Assembly (NCBI GenBank): GCA_025357775.1
Contig: JANXOQ010000112.1
Location: forward strand, 1-12,415
Length of the DNA: 12,415 bases
Direction: 5' to 3'
Source of the DNA: Ferruginibacter sp.
Lineage (GTDB): Bacteria > Bacteroidota > Bacteroidia > Chitinophagales > Chitinophagaceae
A program made the translations under genes and the position numbers. A model generated the notes under the pieces. It did not search any database, was not told the origin of the DNA, and saw only the letters and a program-made list of their open reading frames with translations. Of this stretch, positions 6,554-12,415 are shown in pieces; the stretch's first letter is position 1; each line of letters starts with the position of its first letter.

Positions 6554-7324
6554 ATGAAAGAAAAATTACTGCAAAACAAACTGTTGTTTTGGCTTGGTAC
6601 AATTCATTTATTTATTTTTATAATTCTTTTAATTGGCAGTTTTTCAAATAATGTAATTGTTTTAGGAATAAATTCTTTTTATAAACCAATGAAATTTGCT
6701 GCAAGCATTTTTATCTATAGTTGGACAATGGGTTTAATTTTAAATTATGTTATTGATAAAAAGAAAGTAAAAATATACTCGTGGGTGGCAGTAATATGTA
6801 TGAGTTTTGAGCAAATTGCCATTACCTATCAAGCTGTAAAAGGCGAACTTTCTCATTTTAATCATTCCAACACTTTTGGAATAATTCTTTACAGCTTGAT
6901 GGGTATTTTTATTTTATCAGTTACCATTTGCACGGGGTATATTAATTATGTATTTATAAAACAAAAAACATATAATTTAAGACCAGAAATCGTTTTGAGT
7001 ATTAGAATTGGATTGATATATTTTGTGTTATTTAGTTTATTTGGAGGTTACATTAGCAGCTTGCAAGGGCATACAGTAGGTTCTATAGATGGTGGAAATG
7101 GTTTACCGTTTATCAATTGGAGTAAACATTTTGGCGACTTACGAGTGGCACATTTTTTTGGTATACACAGTCTACAATTAATTCCAATATTTGCAGTTAT
7201 AACCTCAAAAAATTTAGACAGTTTTAAAGCTATTCTGGCTGTTAAAATATTTTCATTTTTATATTTAATTTTCGTTTTCTGCACGCTCATACAAGGACTT
7301 TTAGGATTACCATTTTTTAAATAA
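6554..7324 (+). CDS. Seven-helix integral membrane protein of unknown function
   Basis: A 256-residue protein with about seven membrane helices (roughly 10-30, 46-67, 74-93, 108-134, 147-168, 196-217, 226-250). Its distinctive feature is a conserved-looking block between helices 5 and 6: HTVG (173-176), DGGNGLPFINWS (179-190), GDLRVAHFFGIHSLQLIP (194-211). Histidines 200 and 205 are spaced so they could sit on one face of helix 6, suggesting a metal, haem or proton site; I recall similar G-D-L-R-V-A-H-F-x-G-x-H blocks in uncharacterised bacterial membrane proteins, but no named function. The gene is last in the operon and starts 3 nt after the third barrel, so it would be an inner-membrane partner of three outer-membrane proteins. 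Confidence 0.75.
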   Translation: MKEKLLQNKLLFWLGTIHLFIFIILLIGSFSNNVIVLGINSFYKPMKFAASIFIYSWTMGLILNYVIDKKKVKIYSWVAVICMSFEQIAITYQAVKGELSHFNHSNTFGIILYSLMGIFILSVTICTGYINYVFIKQKTYNLRPEIVLSIRIGLIYFVLFSLFGGYISSLQGHTVGSIDGGNGLPFINWSKHFGDLRVAHFFGIHSLQLIPIFAVITSKNLDSFKAILAVKIFSFLYLIFVFCTLIQGLLGLPFFK

Positions 7325-7548
7325 TTTTAAAGAGAAACTAATAGGCAAAAAAATAGGGTAGCTAATACAAAAGGCTTATACAAAAGTGGGTATAGGGATA
7401 AAACAATGAGTATTTGTAATTTTATTGGTCATTTGTTGGGGCAGAAGGAATTATATTTTACTTTTAGTTGTTTTTTTAATTGTATATCCTTCAATCTATT
7501 GCAGTTTAGGGCAGAAGGAATACTATTTCCCCACCTTCACCAAGCTTT

Positions 7549-7886
7549 TTACATAATATCTAATTTATTTACAGCTAAAATTATAGCTAGCATTAATTTA
7601 CTTCCACTTAAGTCTGTAAATGGAAATAAAATTAGTTCAATCTTCCCTTTATTCATTACATACTTTTTTAAATCTGCCATTGTATATAAATCCTCTTTGT
7701 TATCTAAAAAGTTAAACGTATTTCCCTCGGTAGTTATTTTTTGAATTCAATTAAATAATTTTGGATTCTCAGAATTATTTAAAATAAAATCTGCAAAGTC
7801 GTATATTTCTTTTACTGTTTTTCTAGCAGTTAATCAAAACTTTTATAGTTTGCACTATCATTATTTGTTTTATTGTTGCTATGTAT
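7549..7886 (-). pseudogene. Decayed gene remnant, family unknown
   Basis: On the minus strand a protein-like reading runs LTARKTVKEIYDFADFIL, NNSENPKLFN, then TGA (7749-7747), then IQKITTEGNTFNFLDNKEDL, YTMADLKKYVMNKGKIELIL and FPFTDLSGSKLMLAIILAV, ending with LDIM and TAA at 7551-7549. Another TGA stands at 7836-7834, and a shift of frame near 7833 joins it to a further protein-like stretch (HSNNKTNNDSANYKSFD) up to about 7886. The balanced charged/hydrophobic composition is unlike random AT-rich DNA, yet there is no intact start and at least two disruptions. I recognise no family. The first TGA could be a decayed TGG. The genetic code is otherwise standard in this window. Confidence 0.4.
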
Positions 7887-7941
7887 TTATATACGAATGT
7901 ATTTTTTGGGTTTTGCTTTGCAAATAAAATGTTGTCATATA

Positions 7942-7962
7942 TGCACAGCTTGGTTTATAAAA
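7942..7962 (+). repeat. 21-bp direct repeat, right copy
   Basis: Same orientation as the copy at 3654-3674 with 20 of 21 bases identical. It lies 26 bp beyond the 3' end of the amidohydrolase gene, just outside the pseudogene remnant, so the pair encloses about 4.3 kb that includes all plus-strand genes of the middle region. Confidence 0.6.
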
Positions 7963-7988
7963 GCCAAAATATACCAATCAACCAATTG

Positions 7989-9212
7989 CTATTTTATACT
8001 TTCCAACAATTTTTTTGTATCAATTATTTCATTGCCTATTATTACATATTCTACACTTTCCAAATTACTAATATTATCTAATGGGTTTTTTGACAGCAAA
8101 ATGTAATCTGTTTGTTTTGTTTTCTTGTTCCAAAATAAATCTGCATTTACAGTTATCATTTTTATCAACTCCTCATTTGTAAACCCTGCTTTTTGTATTA
8201 ATCTCAGTTCGTCTATTAAACTAAAGCCTGGTGTTTGGTAAGGTTCTTCTGCATCAGAGCCTACTATTATTTTTACGCTTTTAGCATGCATTTTAGCAAG
8301 TATTGATAACTTTTTTGAAATATCACTGTTTGCATAGTCTGAATAATATTTTAAATTTTTACCAAATTGTTTGGTTGCGTTTTCATAAGTGGTATCCCAA
8401 GTATTGGCATATAATTTCTTTCCTATTTCATATCCTGCTCTGTAATTAAATGAATCTTTATTTGCCCCGTGGTAAGCCATGGTTACCCAATCCAATGTAG
8501 GACAAACAAACACATTATTTTTAACTGCTAAATCTATTAAAGAATCTAAATCTTCGGGTGTTTTTGCTTTATCAAAATAACCTAAATGCTCTATTGATTT
8601 ATAACCACTTGCTAGTAATTTTTTTGCAGGTATTTTTCCTAAGGAGTGCCCACAAACCATTATGTTGTTAACTTTTGCTTCCGCCATTATCGCTTCAAAA
8701 AATACTTCGTTTTTTACGCCAAATACTTTTATAAAATCGTACCCTTTTGGTTTTAGAGATTTTATAATTATAGGTATTGAATCTATTTTGTAGGTTTCAT
8801 CTCCAAAAAAATTGTAAGATATTTTCATGGCAGGAATATTTTTTGCCTTTCTAGAAAAAGCCACTGTTTCCTTTGTGCTTTTCATAATCCGACAATTTGT
8901 TATACCTGCTGCGGTTTGCAATTGAAAAAAACGTTCTGCATTTTGCTCAGGAAAATGCACATGCATATCATATAAAGCTGCCATAAAATATTTTCCTGTT
9001 CCATCTATTTGTTTTTTTGGTGCAGGTATTTTAAACATTTTATTGGTAATCTCTGCTATGCCATTTTTAACATATACATTGGTTGAAGGAGCAATTTTGC
9101 CTGTGTTTGCATCTATAAAGTTTACATTGTTTATTACCAAATCGTAATTGTTTTTTTGTGCAAATGTGCAGATTGTAAAAGAAAAGGCTACAGCAGTAAA
9201 TAAAATTCTCAT
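7989..9212 (-). CDS. Secreted metal-dependent amidohydrolase
   Basis: A 407-residue protein with a signal peptide (MRILFTAVAFSFTICTFA, then Gln19), so it acts in the periplasm. It has the N-terminal composite domain (NYDLVINNVNFIDANTGKI) and the TIM-barrel metal ligands of the amidohydrolase superfamily in order: D82-M-H84-V-H86, Lys162 in FIKVF (probably carboxylated, bridging a binuclear site), His189 in CGHSLG, His209 in IEHLGY and Asp320 in GSDAEEP. The C-terminal DYILLSKNPLDNISN...VIIGNEI matches the usual return to the composite domain. This arrangement is seen in imidazolonepropionase-like and prolidase-like secreted members that cut cyclic amides or dipeptides; the substrate is unknown. 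It is monocistronic as far as visible, divergent from parE. Confidence 0.88.
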   Translation of the reverse strand: MRILFTAVAFSFTICTFAQKNNYDLVINNVNFIDANTGKIAPSTNVYVKNGIAEITNKMFKIPAPKKQIDGTGKYFMAALYDMHVHFPEQNAERFFQLQTAAGITNCRIMKSTKETVAFSRKAKNIPAMKISYNFFGDETYKIDSIPIIIKSLKPKGYDFIKVFGVKNEVFFEAIMAEAKVNNIMVCGHSLGKIPAKKLLASGYKSIEHLGYFDKAKTPEDLDSLIDLAVKNNVFVCPTLDWVTMAYHGANKDSFNYRAGYEIGKKLYANTWDTTYENATKQFGKNLKYYSDYANSDISKKLSILAKMHAKSVKIIVGSDAEEPYQTPGFSLIDELRLIQKAGFTNEELIKMITVNADLFWNKKTKQTDYILLSKNPLDNISNLESVEYVIIGNEIIDTKKLLESIK

Positions 9213-9230
9213 ATTTGAAATTATTTTTTG

Positions 9231-9238
9231 TAAATATA
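9231..9238 (-). promoter_or_regulatory. Possible -7 element of the amidohydrolase gene
   Basis: TATATTTA on the minus strand differs from TAnnTTTG at the last base and stands 18 nt before the ATG, much like the spacing in front of the GT87 gene. No -33 TTG occurs at the right distance, so this is a weak call. Confidence 0.3.
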
Positions 9239-9402
9239 GGTAAGCAATTATTGTATGAGTAATTTTACAAAGAAAAATGGATAAGTGGTATTTAACATAG
9301 AGTTTAAGAATTATTTGCTAACATATTTAGGAAAATTGTGGAAAATGTATTGAAGAAAAGAATGAGGGGTGTGATATATTCGCAAGGCTAAGATCCACCT
9401 AT

Positions 9403-9419
9403 CCTCCCCGCAAGGGAGG
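9403..9419. repeat. GC-rich hairpin
   Basis: CCTCCC (9403-9408), loop CGCAA, GGGAGG (9414-9419) form a perfect 6-bp stem. It is not followed by a T-run on either strand, so it is not a standard terminator. The composition stands out from its flanks and resembles dispersed intergenic elements in Bacteroidota genomes. Confidence 0.5.
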
Positions 9420-9583
9420 GAAACATAAAAGATTAAGTAACTAGTAAAATAGAATATCATATGTTTAAGATTGAGCAAAAAAAATGATGAATAAAGGTAT
9501 AATGATGAATGGAGTCCTTCGATATCTCTGGATAAACTTGCCAATGAAGATGAACATTGCTGCTGTCTTTGCTGGTTAAGAAA

Positions 9584-9639
9584 AAGATATGAGACAAAAG
9601 ATATGAGACACAAGATATGAGACAAAAGATATGAGACAA
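9584..9639 (+). repeat. Four tandem copies of a 14-bp repeat
   Basis: Units at 9584-9597, 9598-9611, 9612-9625 and 9626-9639 all read AAGATATGAGACAA, except that unit 2 ends in C (9611). Fourteen bases is not a multiple of three, and the array is intergenic, so it is not coding repeat expansion. Confidence 0.9.
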
Positions 9640-9695
9640 AAAAAGTAGGTTCAATTATTAAAGACAAATCTTGATACTCAATACCCAATACTAAC

Positions 9696-11582
9696 ATGGA
9701 AAAAATAGAGGTAAAATACGACGAGGATAATATACGAAGCCTCGACTGGAAGGAGCATATTCGTTTGCGCCCAGGTATGTATATTGGTAAATTGGGCGAC
9801 GGAAGTAGTCCAGATGATGGCGTTTATGTATTGCTAAAAGAAGTAATTGATAACTGCATTGATGAGCATGCAATGGGTTACGGTAAGCATGTGGACGTAA
9901 CGATTGCCAATAAAACCCTTACAGTACGGGACTATGGGCGTGGGATTCCACTTGGGAAAGTTGTAGATGTGGTGAGCAAAATGAATACGGGTGCGAAGTA
10001 TGATAGTAAGGCATTTCAAAAAAGTGTTGGGCTAAATGGTGTAGGTACAAAAGCGGTGAATGCGCTAAGCAATCATTTTAAAGTAACGGCTTACAGAGAG
10101 GGGAGAGAGAAAACTGCAGAGTTTGAAAGAGGTGTGTTGGTAAAAGATAGTAAGGAAACGGCAAGCAAAGAAGAGAATGGAACGTTTGTAGAATTTACGC
10201 CGGATGATTCTATTTTTAAGAATTTTCATTTTGTACAAGAGTATTTGGATAATCAGTTTTGGAACTATTGTTTTTTAAATGCTGGGCTGGTGATGAACCT
10301 TAATGGCAAACGTTATGTAAGCAAAAATGGCTTGTTGGATTTGTTGCAACGAAAAACAAATGCAGATGAAATTCGTTATCCAATTATACATTTAAAAGGA
10401 GAAGATATAGAAGTAGCCATAACGCATGAAAATGGCTATGGCGAAGAGTATTACAGTTTTGTAAATGGGCAATTTACTACGCAAGGCGGCACGCATTTGG
10501 CTGCGTTTAGAGAAGGGTATGTGCGTACGATTAGAGAATATTTTAAGAAAGATTATGATGCATCGGACATACGAGGGAGTATATGTGCGGCGGTGAGTGT
10601 ACGTGTGCAGGAGCCTGTGTTTGAGAGCCAAACAAAAACAAAATTGGGTTCTCAGTCTGTAAGCGAAGGAGGTGCAAGTATGAAGAATTTTATCTATGAT
10701 TTTTTGCATAAAGAACTAGATAATTATTTGCACAGAACACCTGCTGCTGCCGAGGCTTTGCGCAAGCGTATTGAACAAAATGAAAGAGAGCGTAAAGAAT
10801 TAGCAGGTATAAAAAAACTTGCAAATGAGCGTGCAAAAAAAGCCAACTTGCACAATAAAAAATTGAGGGATTGTAAGTTTCACTATAATGACGAAGCTAC
10901 TGGTAAAGACAAAGACACCGTTTTAGAAAAACAAAAGGAGAGTACTATTTTTATTACCGAGGGTGATAGTGCTAGCGGTAGCATTACAAAATCTAGAAAT
11001 GTAAATACACAAGCTGTGTTTAGTTTGCGTGGTAAGCCGCTAAATTGTTTTGGGCTTACTAAAAAAATTGTGTACGAAAATGAGGAATTTAATTTGCTGC
11101 AACATGCGTTGAATATTGAGGAAGGCTATGAAGGATTACGATACAATAATATAATTGTAGCTACCGATGCCGATGTAGATGGGTTGCATATTCGCTTGTT
11201 GTTGATGACTTTCTTTTTACAATTTTTCCCTGACTTGGTGAAGAATGGACATGTATATATTTTAGAAACGCCATTGTTTAGAGTGAGAGATAAAAAGGAA
11301 ACGATTTATTGCTACGATGAAACGGAGAAACAGGCGGCAGTGAAAAAGATTGGCTCAAAGCCCGAGATTACAAGGTTTAAAGGGTTGGGAGAAATTAGTC
11401 CAGATGAATTTGCACGTTTTATAGGAGTAAACATGCGCTTGCAACCACTTATAATGGAGCAAGGTGAACATATGCAAAATTTGCTTGAATATTACATGGG
11501 AAAAAACACACCAAGCAGGCAAGAATTTATTATTGATAATTTGCAGGTGGAGATAGACGATGCGGTAGAAATTGAACACTGA
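9696..11582 (+). CDS. parE: DNA topoisomerase IV subunit B (type IIA topoisomerase ATPase subunit)
   Basis: A complete 628-residue GyrB/ParE protein. Order of motifs: [10 protein letters not shown] (22-31), EVIDNCIDE (49-57, ATP/Mg-binding Asn53), DYGRGIP (79-85), [17 protein letters not shown] (109-125, ATP lid), QTKTKLG (312-318, transducer lysine loop), TEGDSA (421-426, TOPRIM Glu422), RGKPLN (445-450), DADVDGLHI (491-499, TOPRIM metal Asp residues) and [10 protein letters not shown] (560-569). With ParC it decatenates chromosomes at division. The length of about 630 residues and the absence of the long GyrB insert favour ParE over GyrB, in keeping with Bacteroidota ParE. Start ATG 9696 is the only one upstream of the conserved N-terminus. 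Unusually there is no parC directly after it: a methyltransferase gene follows instead. Confidence 0.92.
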   Translation: MEKIEVKYDEDNIRSLDWKEHIRLRPGMYIGKLGDGSSPDDGVYVLLKEVIDNCIDEHAMGYGKHVDVTIANKTLTVRDYGRGIPLGKVVDVVSKMNTGAKYDSKAFQKSVGLNGVGTKAVNALSNHFKVTAYREGREKTAEFERGVLVKDSKETASKEENGTFVEFTPDDSIFKNFHFVQEYLDNQFWNYCFLNAGLVMNLNGKRYVSKNGLLDLLQRKTNADEIRYPIIHLKGEDIEVAITHENGYGEEYYSFVNGQFTTQGGTHLAAFREGYVRTIREYFKKDYDASDIRGSICAAVSVRVQEPVFESQTKTKLGSQSVSEGGASMKNFIYDFLHKELDNYLHRTPAAAEALRKRIEQNERERKELAGIKKLANERAKKANLHNKKLRDCKFHYNDEATGKDKDTVLEKQKESTIFITEGDSASGSITKSRNVNTQAVFSLRGKPLNCFGLTKKIVYENEEFNLLQHALNIEEGYEGLRYNNIIVATDADVDGLHIRLLLMTFFLQFFPDLVKNGHVYILETPLFRVRDKKETIYCYDETEKQAAVKKIGSKPEITRFKGLGEISPDEFARFIGVNMRLQPLIMEQGEHMQNLLEYYMGKNTPSRQEFIIDNLQVEIDDAVEIEH

Positions 11583-11603
11583 TTTTTATGTTTTATTGAG
11601 GTT

Positions 11604-11657
11604 AACGCAGGTATTAATAAATCATAAAAAATCATTTTAATCATAAAAATCTGCGTT
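11604..11657. repeat. Hairpin with internal short repeats between parE and the methyltransferase gene
   Basis: AACGCAG (11604-11610) and CTGCGTT (11651-11657) are perfect 7-bp inverted repeats. The roughly 40-nt loop holds three near copies of an AATCAT-based unit (11620, 11630 and 11639, each followed by a run of A or T). It occupies most of the 84-bp gap after parE. It may be a small dispersed repeat element or a structured RNA end; it is not a classic terminator. Confidence 0.5.
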
Positions 11658-11666
11658 CTAAAAACA

Positions 11667-12415
11667 ATGTTTGAATTTCACAACGATAGAAAAAGATATT
11701 TTGATATACAAGTAATAAATGCTGCAAAGTATGTGATACCTTTTATAGAAGAAAAATTTAAAATAACCGCAGGTATGCGTGTAATTGAAATAGGCTGTGG
11801 TGAGGGAGGGGTGCTTAAAGCCTTTATTGACAAAGGCTGCCAAGGGGTAGGTGTAGAAATGTTTGAGCCAAAATTGGAGAATGCCCGTAATTGGATGTCG
11901 GCGGAATTAGCAGCTAATAAAGTAATATTTTTTTCAAAAGATATATATAAAACAACAGTTGAAGAACTTGGAGGAGCGTTTGATATAATAGTTTTGAAAG
12001 ACGTAATAGAGCATATACATGACCAAGAAAAAATAATGGCTTATATGCAAACTTTGCTTACTTCAAATGGCGTTATCTTTTTTGGGTTTCCACCATGGCA
12101 AATGCCTTATGGAGGGCACCAACAAATTTGTCAAGGAAAATGGATGTCAAAAATTCCTTACTATCATTTACTACCAATGCCTATATACAAATGGTTATTA
12201 AAAGTAAATGGCGAGGGTGTGGATGTTTTGGCAGAAATAAAAGAAACAGGTATATCTATTGAAAGATTTGAAAAAATTGTAAATAAAACAAACTATTTAA
12301 TTTTAAACGATACACATTTTTTAATAAATCCGATTTATGAATACAAATTTGGTATGAAGCCAAGAAAACAATTTGCATTTATAAAAGCAATACCATGGAT
12401 GAGGAATTTTTTAAC
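11667..12415 (+). CDS. Class I SAM-dependent methyltransferase, partial (runs off right edge)
   Basis: An open frame begins at ATG 11667 and continues for 249 codons to the window edge without a stop. Motif I, VIEIGCGEGG (39-48), binds S-adenosylmethionine; the acidic end of strand 2 is GVGVEM (60-65), with Glu64 as the expected ribose-contacting residue; FDIIVLKDVIEHIHD (105-119) is the motif found in UbiG-like/Methyltransf_23 enzymes; FFGFPPWQMPYGGHQQ (138-153) follows strand 5 and is likely part of the substrate pocket. The acceptor is unknown; related Bacteroidota enzymes often lie near sugar and lipid modification genes. It follows parE by 84 bp. The C-terminal region may be incomplete here, so total length is unknown. 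Confidence 0.85.
   Translation, partial: MFEFHNDRKRYFDIQVINAAKYVIPFIEEKFKITAGMRVIEIGCGEGGVLKAFIDKGCQGVGVEMFEPKLENARNWMSAELAANKVIFFSKDIYKTTVEELGGAFDIIVLKDVIEHIHDQEKIMAYMQTLLTSNGVIFFGFPPWQMPYGGHQQICQGKWMSKIPYYHLLPMPIYKWLLKVNGEGVDVLAEIKETGISIERFEKIVNKTNYLILNDTHFLINPIYEYKFGMKPRKQFAFIKAIPWMRNFL

Larger units (their letters stand above)
7325..7988. other. Intergenic region of about 660 bp between convergent genes
   Basis: No intact gene is supported. It holds a minus-strand gene remnant (7549-7886), a 13-bp direct repeat GGGCAGAAGGAAT at 7439-7451 and 7509-7521 (70 bp apart), and the right copy of the 21-bp repeat (7942-7962). The plus-strand open frame at 7406-7744 has an F/I/L/S-rich composition typical of the antisense of an AT-rich gene and is not called. 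Confidence 0.6.
9213..9695. other. Divergent intergenic region of about 480 bp with repeats
   Basis: It separates the amidohydrolase and parE. It contains a GC-rich hairpin (9403-9419) unlike the AT-rich surroundings, and four tandem 14-bp units (9584-9639) ending 56 bp before the parE start. Open frames on the minus strand here (9311-9697 and shorter) are low-complexity products of the repeats and are not called. No consensus parE promoter was found between the repeats and the ATG. Confidence 0.6.

Noticed and set aside
7439..7521. 13-bp direct repeat GGGCAGAAGGAAT with 70-bp spacing.
   Set aside because: Too short and only two copies; noted but not enough to claim an array, CRISPR or mobile element end.
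7406..7744. Plus-strand open frame of 112 codons after the membrane protein gene.
   Set aside because: Its composition is rich in F, I, L, S and K without any motif, and the opposite strand gives a more protein-like reading; judged to be an antisense shadow of the decayed gene.
9311..9697. Minus-strand open frame of 128 codons between the amidohydrolase and parE genes.
   Set aside because: Part of it (SYLLSHILCLISFVSYLF) is the tandem 14-bp repeat read as protein, and it runs into the parE start; no homology-like features.

Overview
The window is AT-rich bacterial DNA that looks like Bacteroidota, probably a low-GC member of the Chitinophagales/Chitinophagaceae type. Three things point there: -7 promoter elements of the form TAnnTTTG upstream of several genes, signal peptides that are all followed by Gln at +1, and the protein families present (a Crp/Fnr regulator of about 190 residues, short outer-membrane barrels, GT87/DUF2029, a ParE of about 630 residues).

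Left part (1-3549, minus strand). A tightly packed envelope-glycan operon is read leftwards from a near-perfect Bacteroidota promoter at 3012-3042: a polytopic GT87-like glycosyltransferase, a GtrB/ArnC-like GT2 enzyme, a NodB-type polysaccharide deacetylase, then the first 36 codons of glucose-6-phosphate isomerase, which leaves the window. Upstream of it lies a YkgJ-type cysteine-cluster protein with its own promoter. The membrane transferase + polyprenyl-phosphate glycosyltransferase + deacetylase trio resembles the logic of ArnT/ArnC/ArnD.

Middle part (3550-7988, mostly plus strand). A cassette read opposite to its neighbours: a Crp/Fnr-type regulator split by one in-frame TAA, then a four-gene operon (4662-7324) of three small secreted, probable outer-membrane barrel proteins and one seven-helix membrane protein. 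A 14-bp site close to the FNR consensus (TTGAT-N4-GTCAA, 4588-4601) sits right after the regulator gene, about 34 bp upstream of the barrel operon's -7 element, where a class II activator would bind. The cassette is bracketed by a 21-bp direct repeat (20/21 identical; 3654-3674 and 7942-7962). A decayed minus-strand gene remnant lies in the gap behind it. This regulator-plus-barrels unit is the best candidate here for an undescribed system.

Right part (7989-12415). A secreted amidohydrolase (minus) diverges from a type IIA topoisomerase B subunit (parE, plus). The gap between them holds a small GC-rich hairpin and four tandem 14-bp repeats. After parE comes a short repeat/hairpin element and a SAM-dependent methyltransferase that runs off the right edge. 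No tRNA, rRNA, CRISPR array, transposase or integrase was seen.
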